Positions 51,753 to 60,102 of a stretch of 64,000 nucleotides of DNA are shown one piece after another (within the stretch, counting starts at the first letter, position 1; each line of letters starts with the position of its first letter). The DNA comes from Pseudomonadota bacterium (GTDB lineage: Bacteria; Pseudomonadota; Alphaproteobacteria; Caulobacterales; Caulobacteraceae), in assembly GCA_020161365.1 (NCBI GenBank), contig JAIUNU010000006.1, positions 1 to 64,000 of the forward strand. Reading direction: 5' to 3'. The notes under the pieces are model-generated. The model did not search any database and was not told where the DNA came from. It saw only the letters and a program-made list of their open reading frames with translations. Position numbers and translations under genes: made by a program.

Positions 51753-52150
51753 TTGTACCTCCAGCGGACCAGAGGTTGGGCCAGGCCGAAGGCGCCGCAG
51801 AACACCGGGAAGGCCAGATAGGTCGGCGGATGCCCGACCACCCCGAAGTTCTCCAGGAAACCCCAGACGGTCGCACCGGCCAGGGTGATCCCCATCGCCC
51901 ACAGCAACGCCTGGACGGACATGTTGCGCTGGAACTCGTCGGTTTCCTCGGCGAGATAGACGCCCATGATGGCGATCACCGCGACGATGGGCAGCGCCGG
52001 AGCCACGGCCACCGCCCACAGAGCCAGGCCTGAAGGCTTGAAGTGCTGATAAAGCAGGATCGAGCAGGGCAAGACGGCGACATAGGCCAGCATCGCGGGC
52101 GTGAACCGGAGCAGGTAGCGACGCATGGCCGGCGACATTTTCTGAGCCAT
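51749..52150 (-). CDS. Small membrane protein with DExxR motif
   Basis: 133 residues and four hydrophobic helices. The loop between helices two and three contains AEETDEFQRNMSVQALLWAMG with the DExxR motif at Asp71-Arg75. WGFLENFGVVGHPPTY follows. The arrangement corresponds almost residue for residue to the 145-residue neighbour, so the two look like distant paralogues. The gene overlaps the XRE start by 4 bp. Function is unknown. The ATG at 52150 is preferred because the longer frame lacks a plausible N-terminus. Confidence 0.8.
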   Translation of the reverse strand: MAQKMSPAMRRYLLRFTPAMLAYVAVLPCSILLYQHFKPSGLALWAVAVAPALPIVAVIAIMGVYLAEETDEFQRNMSVQALLWAMGITLAGATVWGFLENFGVVGHPPTYLAFPVFCGAFGLAQPLVRWRYK

Positions 52151-52173
52151 AATGGATCTCCTTCCGTCTGCGA

Positions 52174-52611
52174 TCAGCGCTGACGCAGCCACCACGCGGC
52201 CCAGACCAGGACGTAGGCGGTCAACTGGAACACCAGCAGGCTGAACACCCCGATCGCGAACCACTCCGAGGGCGAATGCTCCCCCGCCAGCGCCGTCAGT
52301 CGCCTGTCGCCGACCAGCATGGCCAGGGGCGCGGCCAGCAGGATCGATCCCGAGCCGCCCCAGAACCAGGCGAACTTGTGCGCCTCGCGCGCCGCCTCGT
52401 CGATGTTGCGCCAGTAGATGACCGAGGCGACGATCATGAAGGGCGCGACCGCCAGCAGGGCGTAGCCCATAAAGCTGGCCGGCGGGGTTAGTCCGATCTC
52501 TTTGAGCAGCGTCAGCCCCGCCCCGCCGATCGCTCCCAGCAGAGCGCTGGCGACAAGCAGGCGAAGGGCAATCGCCTGTCGGCGGGCCTGGGTTCCGGTG
52601 GGTTCGCTCAT
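52174..52611 (-). CDS. Small membrane protein with DExxR motif (paralogue-like)
   Basis: 145 residues and four hydrophobic helices. WRNIDEAAREAHKFAWFWGG holds the DExxR motif at Asp71-Arg75, the same numbering as in the 133-residue gene, followed by a helix and a final tryptophan-rich end (VLVWAAWWLRQR). The soluble N-terminus is Thr/Gln/Arg-rich. It starts 28 bp after the 87-residue gene. No family name could be assigned. Confidence 0.8.
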   Translation of the reverse strand: MSEPTGTQARRQAIALRLLVASALLGAIGGAGLTLLKEIGLTPPASFMGYALLAVAPFMIVASVIYWRNIDEAAREAHKFAWFWGGSGSILLAAPLAMLVGDRRLTALAGEHSPSEWFAIGVFSLLVFQLTAYVLVWAAWWLRQR

Positions 52612-52639
52612 CGGTAAGACCTTGCGCTGGATCGGGCGA

Positions 52640-52903
52640 CTAGAGGGCGGCCAGGGATTCGACGGCGCCGTCCTGCTCGGTGGTCGCGGGAGCCTTGGCG
52701 TTCTTGGACGGGCGCTCACGCAAAGCCAGGAACAGGATCGCCCACAGCACGGCGAGCCCCAGAGCCAGCCCGACCGCCAACAGCGGCCCGCCCATGTCGC
52801 GCGCGGCGATGGTGGCCACCACCAGAGATCCTGAGCTGGCGGCCATCCCGATCGCCAGTTTCTGGGTGCGGGTGGCGGGAGTGCGCTGAGCGATCTTCTT
52901 CAT
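52640..52903 (-). CDS. Small two-helix membrane protein heading the XRE operon
   Basis: 87 residues: a basic start (MKKIAQRTPATRTQKLAIGM), two hydrophobic helices (about 18-36 and 39-62) and a charged tail ending GAVESLAAL. It lacks the DExxR motif of its neighbours. It is the first gene after the promoter at 52923-52976; the preceding 17 codons of the open frame are rejected because they overlap the operator. Function is unknown. Confidence 0.75.
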   Translation of the reverse strand: MKKIAQRTPATRTQKLAIGMAASSGSLVVATIAARDMGGPLLAVGLALGLAVLWAILFLALRERPSKNAKAPATTEQDGAVESLAAL

Positions 52904-52922
52904 GACAAGCCTCCTCGTCGAA

Positions 52923-52976
52923 ATGACAAGGATGTTTGTCATACATCGGCGCAATCATGTCAAGCGTAGTTGTCAT
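52923..52976 (-). promoter_or_regulatory. Promoter with ATGACAA/TTGTCAT operator repeats
   Basis: ATGACAA (52923-52929) and TTGTCAT (52936-52942) form a perfect inverted repeat with a 6-base centre, and a third TTGTCAT occurs at 52970-52976. On the minus strand TTGACA (plus-strand 52958-52963) provides a -35 box, placing the inverted repeat in the -10 region. Repression by the XRE protein is inferred from position and symmetry. Confidence 0.55.
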
Positions 52977-53019
52977 TTTGTCTAGCGAGCGAGACTAAAT
53001 GACGGATGTGCTTGATGTT

Positions 53020-53322
53020 TCAGGCTGCACGGCGGCTCAGGAAGGGGTCGTCGCGCAGGGTCTCGCCGAGCAGGCCGCGCCAATGGACGGCCACGAGTCG
53101 CCGCCGCGCCAAGGCTCGGTTCAGGACGCCAGTTGGGGGAAGCGTCATCACTTCCCAGCCATAGCGTGAAAACCGATCACCAAAGTCAGCCCAGCGAATG
53201 ACACGCCCGGCGGCGTCCTGACGCCAGACCGACTTATCGCAGCCAGGAATGCGCGCGCAGCGTTCCCAGGCCTCGACACGCGCCTGCAGGATCAGAAACG
53301 GATCATGAGCGATACGGGCCAA
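53020..53322 (-). CDS. Small hypothetical protein, TTG start
   Basis: 100 residues from TTG 53322, which has GGAGG six bases upstream. The protein is basic and Trp/Arg-rich with two Cys (WERCARIPGCDKSVW), reading as a small soluble fold with DAAGRVIRWADFGDRFSRYGWEVM in the middle. No family is recognised. A longer ATG start at 53484 is possible in frame, but that extension is repetitive Arg/Pro/Gly. The gene sits upstream of the operator region of the XRE operon, pointing the same way. Confidence 0.6.
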   Translation of the reverse strand: MARIAHDPFLILQARVEAWERCARIPGCDKSVWRQDAAGRVIRWADFGDRFSRYGWEVMTLPPTGVLNRALARRRLVAVHWRGLLGETLRDDPFLSRRAA

Positions 53323-53657
53323 AAAGGGCCTCCGGAAAAATCTGCGCCATCCTCCGCTTGGGGCGGGACTGAGTCGCGCCCCAGGAGAACGACGACCAGG
53401 TTTTGTGTAATCGCACAGACTGTCCACTAGATGTGGTTGCGGCGCGTTGCCGCGCGACACCCCCTGCGACAGCTCATCGCGCACGGCGAAAGCTGTCCCC
53501 GCGCGCAGCCTGGCGCCGGGCCTTGCTCTTCAATCGCTTCTGGAGGTCACGAAACATCGCGCCGGGGCCCGTGGAAAATCAGGGCCCCAGCAAAGCGCAT
53601 CACGGTTACCCGGCCCGTAATTCGGCCCCGCGACCTATCGCCCCAAGGTGACGCCGG
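53323..53657. other. 335-bp stretch without a gene between the 100-residue protein and dcd
   Basis: No frame with plausible start and codon use was found. The stretch contains a GGGGCCC / GGGCCCC hairpin around 53563-53587 and a GC-rich region that could fold further. No motif of RNase P, tmRNA, 6S or SRP RNA could be confirmed by eye. It may hold a leader for dcd's opposite neighbour, a non-coding RNA or nothing specific. Confidence 0.4.
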
Positions 53658-54683
53658 CTAGCGCCAAGCCTTGAAATGCTTGGACAATTTCAACCCCTGA
53701 CGCTGGTAGTGCGACCCACCTTCGCCGTACAGACGGGCCGGACGCGCCGTCAGCGGTTCATAGACCAGGCGCGCGACCGTCTGGCCGTCCTCCAGCAGGA
53801 ACGGCGTTTCGTGGCTGCGGACCTCCAGCACGCCCTTGGAGCCGACGGCGGCGGCCTCCTCGGTGCCGAAGCCGGGATCAAAGAAGCCCGCATAATGGAC
53901 CCGGAATTCGCCGACCGACGGGTCGATCGGCGTCATTTCCGCAGCTTCAAGCACCGGGATCTCGATGTCGTCCTTGCTGGCCAGGATGTAGAACTCGCCC
54001 GGATCCAGCAACAGCTCGCCGTGGCGGGCCTCCAGCGGCTCCCAGAAGTCCCGCGGGTCGTGGCCGTCCTCGTGGTCGAGATCCACGACCCCCGCGTGCC
54101 GACGACCTCGGAAGCCGACCACGCCGGTCTCGGAGAGAAGATCGACACCGACGCTGCGGGTCGCCAGCTTAGCCGGCTCGCCGCGCTTCAGGCGCAGCTG
54201 GTTGAGCCGCGTACCGGCCCGCACCAGCACCGAAAAGGTCTGCGGCGCGATCTCGATATACAGTGGCCCCGTATAGCCCGCGTCTACATCGTCGAAGGCG
54301 CGGCTATGGTCGGTCAGCAGGCGCACGAACACGTCCACCCGGCCCGTCGAGCTCTTCGGGTTGCCCCGCGCCGACACCGTCATGGGCAGCGCCAGACGCT
54401 CCTGAATCTCGGCGATATAGACACAGCCCTTCTCGAGCACCGCGCCCTTGGTCAGGTCCAGCTCGTGCATGGCGACGTCCCGAAGCCGCTCGGGCACCTT
54501 GCGGTTTAACCCTGGCAGGAACGACGCGCGAATCCGCCAGGCCCGCGCGCCGAGGCGCAGGTCCAGACTGGCGGGCTGCACCTGATCGACGTCGAACGGC
54601 GTGGCCGAGGTGATGGCCTCCTGGGCGATCAGCTCTTCGATGGTCTGGCAGGGCAGAATCCCTGCGGCGTGGGCGTCGGTCAT
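53658..54683 (-). CDS. dcd: 2'-deoxycytidine 5'-triphosphate deaminase, long alphaproteobacterial type
   Basis: 341 residues, about twice the 190 of E. coli Dcd, with two dUTPase-like modules. The first holds QPASLDLRLG and ARGNPKSSTGRVDVFV with the catalytic-type SxxR/DVF region; the second holds PGEFYILASKD and EFRVHYAGFFDPGFG. Dcd converts dCTP to dUTP for thymidylate supply. Such double-length forms are common in alphaproteobacteria. The ATG at 54683 is chosen; a TTG at 54701 is the alternative. Confidence 0.87.
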   Translation of the reverse strand: MTDAHAAGILPCQTIEELIAQEAITSATPFDVDQVQPASLDLRLGARAWRIRASFLPGLNRKVPERLRDVAMHELDLTKGAVLEKGCVYIAEIQERLALPMTVSARGNPKSSTGRVDVFVRLLTDHSRAFDDVDAGYTGPLYIEIAPQTFSVLVRAGTRLNQLRLKRGEPAKLATRSVGVDLLSETGVVGFRGRRHAGVVDLDHEDGHDPRDFWEPLEARHGELLLDPGEFYILASKDDIEIPVLEAAEMTPIDPSVGEFRVHYAGFFDPGFGTEEAAAVGSKGVLEVRSHETPFLLEDGQTVARLVYEPLTARPARLYGEGGSHYQRQGLKLSKHFKAWR

Positions 54684-54800
54684 CGGCGCGACACTCGCCA
54701 AACCCGCTCACAAACGCAAGGCGCGAGCGAATGTCGCTCGCCTGCCACGGCTCACTTTTCGCCTGTGACAATTCTCTGACGCACCAATAGGCGTTCTGGC

Positions 54801-54828
54801 TTGACCCAGCCCCCTCCCCCGCTCCTTA
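54801..54828 (+). promoter_or_regulatory. Candidate sigma-73 promoter of metZ
   Basis: TTGACCC is followed 13 bases later by GCTCCTTA, matching the Caulobacter housekeeping pattern TTGACGS-N10-14-GCTANAWC in the -35 box and in the GCT of the -10 box. The metZ ribosome-binding site AGGAG starts 18 bp after the -10 element. No SAM-riboswitch consensus was visible in the leader. Confidence 0.5.
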
Positions 54829-54858
54829 TGCGCGCGTTTTTGCGTAGGAGACGAGGCC

Positions 54859-56043
54859 GTGGCCGAGAACCCGAAGGACTGGGACGTCGCGACGAAATTG
54901 ATCCGAGGTGGGATCGCGCGCTCGCAGTTCATGGAGACGGCCGAGGCGCTCTACCTGACGCAGGGTTTCACCTACGACAGCGCCGAAGGCGCCGACCGCC
55001 GCTTCGCCGGCGAGGATCCCGGCTTTGTCTATTCGCGGTTCAACAACCCGACCGTGAAGATGTTCGAGGATCGCCTCGCCCTGTTGGAAGGCGCCGAGGT
55101 CTGCCGCGCCCAAGCCACCGGCATGGCTTCGATCCACGCCGCGCTGATGGGGCTCGTCCGGTCTGGCGACCATGTCGTGGCCGGCCGGGCCTTGTTCGGC
55201 TCGTGTCGCTGGATCGTCAGCGAGTGGCTACCGCGCTTCGGCGTCGAAACCACGTTTGTCGACGCCACCGACCCCAAGGCCTGGGAAGCGGCGATGCGCC
55301 CCAACACCAAGGCGGTGCTGGTCGAAACCCCGTCGAACCCGGTGCTGGAGATCACCGACATCCGCGCGGTGTCGGAACTGGCCCATGCGGTCGGGGCCAA
55401 GGTCATTGTCGACAACGTCTTCGCCACGCCGATCTTCCAGAAGCCGCTGGAGCTGGGCGCCGACGTGGTCGTCTATTCGGCGACCAAACACATTGACGGC
55501 CAAGGCCGGGTGCTGGGCGGGGCCATCCTGACCAGCGAGGCGATCAACGAGGAATTCTACCGCGACAGCCTGCGCCATACCGGCCCGTCGCTCTCGCCGT
55601 TCAATGCCTGGGTGATGCTGAAGGGCCTCGAGACCCTGGACCTGCGCGTCCGCCGTCAGGCCGACAGCGCGTTCGCGCTGGCCAACGTGATCGCCGAGCA
55701 CAAGAAGGTGCAGACGGTCCTGTATCCGTTCCGCCCCGACCACCCCGGCCACAACGTCGCCAAGGCGCAGATGACCGGCGGCGGCACCGTGATCGCCCTG
55801 GACCTCGGCAGCCGCGAAGCCGCCTTCAAGTTCCTGAACGCGCTGGAGATCGTCGACATCTCCAACAACCTCGGCGACGCCAAGTCGATGGCGACCCATC
55901 CGCCGACCACCACCCACCGCTCGGTGCCAGAAGCCGACCGCCCGTCGCTGGGCGTCACCGAAGGCGGCGTGCGCCTCTCGGTCGGCCTGGAGAGCGTGGA
56001 AGACCTCAAGCGGGACGTGATCCGTGCGCTCGATCAGGCGTGA
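54859..56043 (+). CDS. metZ: O-succinylhomoserine sulfhydrylase MetZ
   Basis: 394 residues of the Cys/Met-metabolism PLP family. It forms homocysteine directly from O-succinylhomoserine and sulfide. The PLP lysine is in YSATKHIDGQGRVLGG near residue 210, and the HIDGQGRVLGG continuation is typical of MetZ rather than MetB. FVYSRFNNPTVKMFE and SVGLESVEDL are further family motifs. It starts with GTG, eight bases after AGGAG. The next gene, apaG, starts 13 bp downstream. Confidence 0.92.
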   Translation: MAENPKDWDVATKLIRGGIARSQFMETAEALYLTQGFTYDSAEGADRRFAGEDPGFVYSRFNNPTVKMFEDRLALLEGAEVCRAQATGMASIHAALMGLVRSGDHVVAGRALFGSCRWIVSEWLPRFGVETTFVDATDPKAWEAAMRPNTKAVLVETPSNPVLEITDIRAVSELAHAVGAKVIVDNVFATPIFQKPLELGADVVVYSATKHIDGQGRVLGGAILTSEAINEEFYRDSLRHTGPSLSPFNAWVMLKGLETLDLRVRRQADSAFALANVIAEHKKVQTVLYPFRPDHPGHNVAKAQMTGGGTVIALDLGSREAAFKFLNALEIVDISNNLGDAKSMATHPPTTTHRSVPEADRPSLGVTEGGVRLSVGLESVEDLKRDVIRALDQA

Positions 56044-56056
56044 GACCTCCCCGCCC

Positions 56057-56488
56057 ATGCACCGCATGAGACGCCGCCGAGGCGGCGACAGCGCCGCCTA
56101 TGAAGCCCGCACGCGCGACATCGTCGTGCGCGTGTTTCCCGCCTATGCGGCCGAGGAGTCCTCACCCGAGCAGGGCCTCTATCTGTGGTCATACACGGTC
56201 GAGATCGAGAACCACGGCGATGAGACCGTCACCCTGATCGCACGCCGCTGGACGATCACCGACGCCTTCAACCGCGTGAATGAGGTCGAGGGCAGCGGCG
56301 TCGTCGGCGAACAGCCCGAGCTGAAGCCGCGCGAGGCCTTCCGCTACGTCTCCAACTGCCCCCTCCCCACGCCGTCCGGCGCCATGCGGGGCAGCTACCA
56401 GATGGTCAACGACGCCGGCGAGCTGTTCGACGTCGAGATCCCAGAGTTCTCGCTGCACCTGCCGGGCGCGGCGATGAGGATGCACTGA
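56057..56488 (+). CDS. apaG: ApaG family protein
   Basis: 143 residues. The fibronectin-III-like ApaG fold is clear: YLWSYTVEIENHGDETVTLI, RRWTITDAFNRVNEVEG, GVVGEQPELKPREAFRY and the closing SYQMVNDAGELFDVEIP. Its partner is unknown, although apaG is often linked with apaH and ksgA in other bacteria. The ATG at 56057 is chosen, which leaves a short basic N-terminus (MHRMRRRRGG); one three codons later is equally possible. A hairpin terminator follows. Confidence 0.9.
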   Translation: MHRMRRRRGGDSAAYEARTRDIVVRVFPAYAAEESSPEQGLYLWSYTVEIENHGDETVTLIARRWTITDAFNRVNEVEGSGVVGEQPELKPREAFRYVSNCPLPTPSGAMRGSYQMVNDAGELFDVEIPEFSLHLPGAAMRMH

Positions 56489-56505
56489 GGCCTTCTCGCA
56501 AAGAA

Positions 56506-56532
56506 AAAGCCGGCGCTGCAAACGCCGGCTTT
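56506..56532. terminator. Bidirectional terminator between apaG and hslO
   Basis: AAAGCCGGCG and CGCCGGCTTT form a 10-base perfect stem with a 7-base loop. T-rich sequence follows on both strands (TTCTCATTT on plus, TTTTTCTT on minus), so it can end transcription from both converging genes. Confidence 0.85.
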
Positions 56533-56551
56533 CTCATTTGACGTCCCAGCA

Positions 56552-57463
56552 TCAAGACGCCGCCGGCGGATCCAACTTATAGACCCGCGAGCAGTACTCG
56601 CAGGTCACGTGGATCTTGCCGTCGGGCTCGACCATCTCGGCGACTTCCTCGGCCGAGAACGAGTCCATCACCACGCCGATGCGATCCTCCGAACAGCGGC
56701 AGAAGGCCCGCAATGGCTTCTCGTCGAGCAGGCGCACGCCGTCTTCGTTGAACAGGCGCCAGAGCAGGGTCGGGGTCGAGACGGTGGGGTCGATCAGCTC
56801 GTCCTCTCCGGTGGTCTCGAACAGAGCCTGGACGTGTGTCCAGGCGTCTTGTGTTTCGCCCCGCGCCTGATCGCCGGCGATGACCTGGATCAGAATGCCG
56901 CCCGCGCGCCAGGTTGCGCCTTCTCCGGTGTCGACCTGGCCCACCGCCAGACGAACGCGCGTCGGCGTCTGCTCCGACTGAGCGAAATACTGCTCGGCGC
57001 AAAGCGCCAGGGTCTCGCCCTCGATCGGCGTGACGCCCTGGTAACGGTCCATGTCCGGCCCCTGGTCCAGGGTCATGATGAACACGCCGCCACCCAGCAG
57101 GGTCTTGGCGCCCGGGCGCGCGAAGCCCTCGGACACAGCCGCGACCTCATCGGGATCGAACCGGCAGTAGCCGCGCAAGCCGCCGTTGGTGTCGTAGTCG
57201 ACGACGACATAGCGCACCGGGCCGTCGCCTTGGGCCTGGACGATCAGGCGTCCCTCGAACTTGAGGCTCGAGCCGACCAGGGCGGCCAAGGCGCAGGCTT
57301 CGCCCAGCAGATTGGCCACGGGCTCGGGATAGTCATGGCGCGTGAGCACCTCGTCGATCGCCGCGCCAAGGCGCACGACCCGGCCTCGGACGGGCAGGTT
57401 CTCGATCTGGAACGCGGAAACGACGTCGTCGAGGACGCCAGTGTCGGAAGCGATGTCGGTCAT
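56552..57463 (-). CDS. hslO: Redox-regulated chaperone Hsp33
   Basis: 303 residues. Hsp33 is switched on by oxidation of four zinc-binding cysteines, present here as CRC in LRAFCRCSEDRI and CEYC in VTCEYCSRVYKL. The N-terminal domain has FEGRLIVQAQGDGPVRYVVV, typical of the family. It lies downstream of argF on the same strand with a 216-bp gap and may be expressed separately. The oxidative-stress theme matches msrB and DJ-1-like genes elsewhere in the window. Confidence 0.93.
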   Translation of the reverse strand: MTDIASDTGVLDDVVSAFQIENLPVRGRVVRLGAAIDEVLTRHDYPEPVANLLGEACALAALVGSSLKFEGRLIVQAQGDGPVRYVVVDYDTNGGLRGYCRFDPDEVAAVSEGFARPGAKTLLGGGVFIMTLDQGPDMDRYQGVTPIEGETLALCAEQYFAQSEQTPTRVRLAVGQVDTGEGATWRAGGILIQVIAGDQARGETQDAWTHVQALFETTGEDELIDPTVSTPTLLWRLFNEDGVRLLDEKPLRAFCRCSEDRIGVVMDSFSAEEVAEMVEPDGKIHVTCEYCSRVYKLDPPAAS

Positions 57464-57679
57464 GGGGAGGCTAGATAGGCGGTTCTGGCGAAATTGCGAG
57501 CCCGATCAGCGTCTGGGCCGCCGGAGGTCCTGCCGAACGCCTACCGGGATCGGGTGCATGCGACCGAACGTCCCGTTGCGATAACACGGGATTCGGATTC
57601 ACTTGAGGACGCCGCCGCTTTTGCCCATACGCGACGGCGACACCGGCCAGCGTTTACCAACCGGCGCTGGCCGGTAACC

Positions 57680-58615
57680 CTATCCGATCGCGCCGAAGCA
57701 CCAGGCCAGGACGGACTTCTGGGCGTGAATGCGGTTCTCCGCCTCGTCCCAGACCAGCGAACGCGGACCGTCCAGCACGGCGTCGGTGACCTCTTCGCCC
57801 CGGTGCGCCGGCAGACAGTGCAGGAAGACGCCGTTGTCGGCGGCCAGATCCATCAGCCTGTCGTCGACCTGATAGGGTTCGAGCGCGGCCAGACGCTCAT
57901 CGTGGTCGGTGTCGCCCATCGAAACCCAGGTGTCGGCGACGACCACGTCGGCCCCGCTGACGGCGGCCTTGGGATCGGTGGTCATGCTGACGCGGCCCTG
58001 CAGGCCCTCGGCGCGGGCCAGGTCATGCAGGTCGGCGTGATAGACCGCCGGACAGGCGATCTTCAGCTCGAAGCCCAGCAGCGGCGCGGCGTGGATGAAG
58101 CTGGAACAGACATTGTTGCCGTCCCCGACCCAGGCGATGGTCTTGCCGGCGATCGGACCGCGATGCTCCTCGATGGTGAGGATGTCGGCCATGATCTGGC
58201 ACGGGTGGCTCTTGTCGGTCAGGCCGTTGATGACCGGCACGGTCGAGACCTGGGCGAAGCGCTCGACGTCGGCGTGACTGTTGGCGCGGATCATCACCGC
58301 GTCCACCATGCGCGACAGCACCTTGGCGGTGTCCTCGATGGTCTCGCCGCGGCCCAACTGCATGTCGTTGGAGGTCGAGATGATGGCGCTGCCGCCCAAT
58401 TGGCGCATGGCCGCGTCGAACGAGAAACGGGTGCGGGTCGAGTTCTTCTGGAAGATCATCGACAGCACGCGGTCCTTGGCCGGCGCATCGGCGTCGACCT
58501 TGCCCTGAGGCCAGCCCTTGCGGGCGGCCTTCCGCGCATGAGCGTCGTCCAGCAGCAAGCGCAGCGTGGCGCCGTCCAGCTTCCACAGGTCGATGAAGTG
58601 GCGGGGTTGAGTCAT
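57680..58615 (-). CDS. argF: Ornithine carbamoyltransferase ArgF
   Basis: 311 residues. It joins carbamoyl phosphate and ornithine into citrulline. Carbamoyl-phosphate motif [26 protein letters not shown], the ornithine loop [15 protein letters not shown] and the catalytic [11 protein letters not shown] are all present. The ATG at 58615 gives [15 protein letters not shown], the usual start; the frame extends into the upstream repeat. It follows argD across a 116-bp gap that contains the inverted repeat at 58638-58711. Confidence 0.93.
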   Translation of the reverse strand: MTQPRHFIDLWKLDGATLRLLLDDAHARKAARKGWPQGKVDADAPAKDRVLSMIFQKNSTRTRFSFDAAMRQLGGSAIISTSNDMQLGRGETIEDTAKVLSRMVDAVMIRANSHADVERFAQVSTVPVINGLTDKSHPCQIMADILTIEEHRGPIAGKTIAWVGDGNNVCSSFIHAAPLLGFELKIACPAVYHADLHDLARAEGLQGRVSMTTDPKAAVSGADVVVADTWVSMGDTDHDERLAALEPYQVDDRLMDLAADNGVFLHCLPAHRGEEVTDAVLDGPRSLVWDEAENRIHAQKSVLAWCFGAIG

Positions 58616-58637
58616 CGGACGATCCCTATCCCCGCCT

Positions 58638-58711
58638 CCCCGGCGAACGCCGGGGCCCAGATCCATCCTGGGATTAAGCGGGCTTGATCTGGGTCCCGGC
58701 ATTCGCCGGGA
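58638..58711. repeat. Intergenic inverted repeat, CCCGGCGAATGCCGGG family, copy 2
   Basis: The ends CCCGGCGAACGCCGGGGCCCAG and CTGGGTCCCGGCATTCGCCGGG mirror each other and match the element at 32611-32690. It sits between argD and argF in the same operon, where the RNA fold could stabilise or separate the two messages. Confidence 0.8.
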
Positions 58712-58731
58712 AGGTCGGAAAAGAGGGGTTC

Positions 58732-59949
58732 TTAAGCAGCGGCCTTAGCGCGTGCGGCCTCGCAAGCCTTTTCAAGCTTGGCGATCGCTTCGCTGGCCTC
58801 TTCGATCGTCAGGTTCAGCGGCGGCAGCAGGCGCACGCAGTTGTCGCCGCCCCCCGCGATCAGCAACTTCTGATCACGCGCCAGGACCATGAACTCACGA
58901 TTGTTCGGGATCAGCTTGACGCCAATCAGCATGCCCTTGCCCCGAACGTCGACGATGATGTCGGGGAAACGGTCCTTCAGACCGTTCAGCTGCTGGGTGA
59001 AGAAGCCGGCAACGGTCTTCACGTTGTCCAGCGTCTCAGGCGACTTGATGATCTCCAGCGCCGCCTTGCCCACGGCCATGGCCAGCGGGTTGCCGCCAAA
59101 GGTCGAGCCGTGCGCCGCGACCGTCATGCCCTTGGCCGCCTCGGTGGTGGCAAGGCACGCGCCGATCGGGAAGCCGCCGCCCAGCGCCTTGGCCACCGCC
59201 ATGATGTGCGGCTCGCCGCCTTCGGCCCATTCGTAGGCGAAGAGCTTGCCGGTCCGGCCCATGCCGCACTGGACCTCGTCGTAGATCAGCAGGACGCCGT
59301 GCTCGTCGCAGAGCTGGCGCAGGCCAATGAGGCACTGGGTGGGGATCGAGCGCGCGCCGCCCTCGCCCTGCACCGGCTCGACGATGATCGCGGCCGTGGT
59401 CGGGCTGGCGATGGCGGCCTTGATGGCGTCGTGGTCGCCGAAGGTCAGCTGGCTGTAGCCCGGCAGACGAGGACCAAAGCCGTCGACATAGCTGGGGTTG
59501 CCCGACGCATTGACCGCCGCGTAGGTGCGGCCGTGGAACGAGCCGTCAAAACCGTAGATGTCGACCCGCTCGGGCTGGCCATTGGCCGAGTGGTACTTGC
59601 GCGCCGTCTTCAGCGCGCATTCCACCGCTTCCGTACCCGAGTTGGTGAAGAACACCACGTCGGCGAACGAGTTGGCGCACAGGGCGTCAGCCAGCTCTTC
59701 CTGCTCGGGGATCCGATAGATGTTGGAGACGTGCCAGAGCTTCTCGGCCTGGGCCTTGAGAACCTCGACCAGGGCGGGGTGGGCGTGGCCCAAGCCGTTG
59801 GTCGCGATGCCCGCCACGCAGTCCAGATACTCTTCGCCCTCGGTCGAGATCAGGCGCGCGCCTCGGCCTCGCTCGAACGCCAGCGGAGCGCGGTTGTACA
59901 CGCCCATGATGTGGTGCTGCGAGGTGGTGGACGACGTCGCGGTGCTCAA
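58732..59949 (-). CDS. argD: Acetylornithine/succinyldiaminopimelate aminotransferase ArgD
   Basis: 405 residues from a TTG start. It transaminates acetylornithine in arginine synthesis and can serve lysine synthesis. The PLP lysine is in [16 protein letters not shown] near residue 250; [18 protein letters not shown] and [15 protein letters not shown] are family motifs. TTG 59949 has GGGAGG six bases upstream; an ATG at 59988 would overlap a strong hairpin. argF follows. Confidence 0.93.
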   Translation of the reverse strand: MSTATSSTTSQHHIMGVYNRAPLAFERGRGARLISTEGEEYLDCVAGIATNGLGHAHPALVEVLKAQAEKLWHVSNIYRIPEQEELADALCANSFADVVFFTNSGTEAVECALKTARKYHSANGQPERVDIYGFDGSFHGRTYAAVNASGNPSYVDGFGPRLPGYSQLTFGDHDAIKAAIASPTTAAIIVEPVQGEGGARSIPTQCLIGLRQLCDEHGVLLIYDEVQCGMGRTGKLFAYEWAEGGEPHIMAVAKALGGGFPIGACLATTEAAKGMTVAAHGSTFGGNPLAMAVGKAALEIIKSPETLDNVKTVAGFFTQQLNGLKDRFPDIIVDVRGKGMLIGVKLIPNNREFMVLARDQKLLIAGGGDNCVRLLPPLNLTIEEASEAIAKLEKACEAARAKAAA

Positions 59950-59976
59950 GACCGGCCTCCCTAAAAGGAAACAAGC

Positions 59977-59997
59977 CCCCGCGCTCATCGCGCGGGG
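59977..59997 (-). promoter_or_regulatory. Leader hairpin upstream of argD, terminator/attenuator-like
   Basis: On the minus strand CCCCGCGC and GCGCGGGG form a strong stem with a 5-base loop, followed by GGCTTGTTTCCTTTT and then the argD ribosome-binding site. A second, weaker hairpin (CGCCGT / ACGGCG) lies further upstream at about 60019-60033. The layout is like a transcription attenuator, though no leader peptide rich in arginine codons was seen. Confidence 0.5.
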
Positions 59998-60102
59998 ACC
60001 GGAAGGCCGCAGGTTGTCGCCGTGGAACGGCGTCGTGTCAATGAACGGACTGTGAAAAGGCCCTGAAATGCCGATGAAATTTCAGGCTATGGCGTCGCGG
60101 CC

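Noticed and set aside
53323..53657. RNase P, tmRNA, 6S or SRP RNA gene
   Set aside because: None of their conserved core motifs could be recognised by eye on either strand.
54702..54858. SAM riboswitch upstream of metZ
   Set aside because: SAM-II elements precede such genes in some alphaproteobacteria, but the consensus stem-loop and conserved bases are not present.
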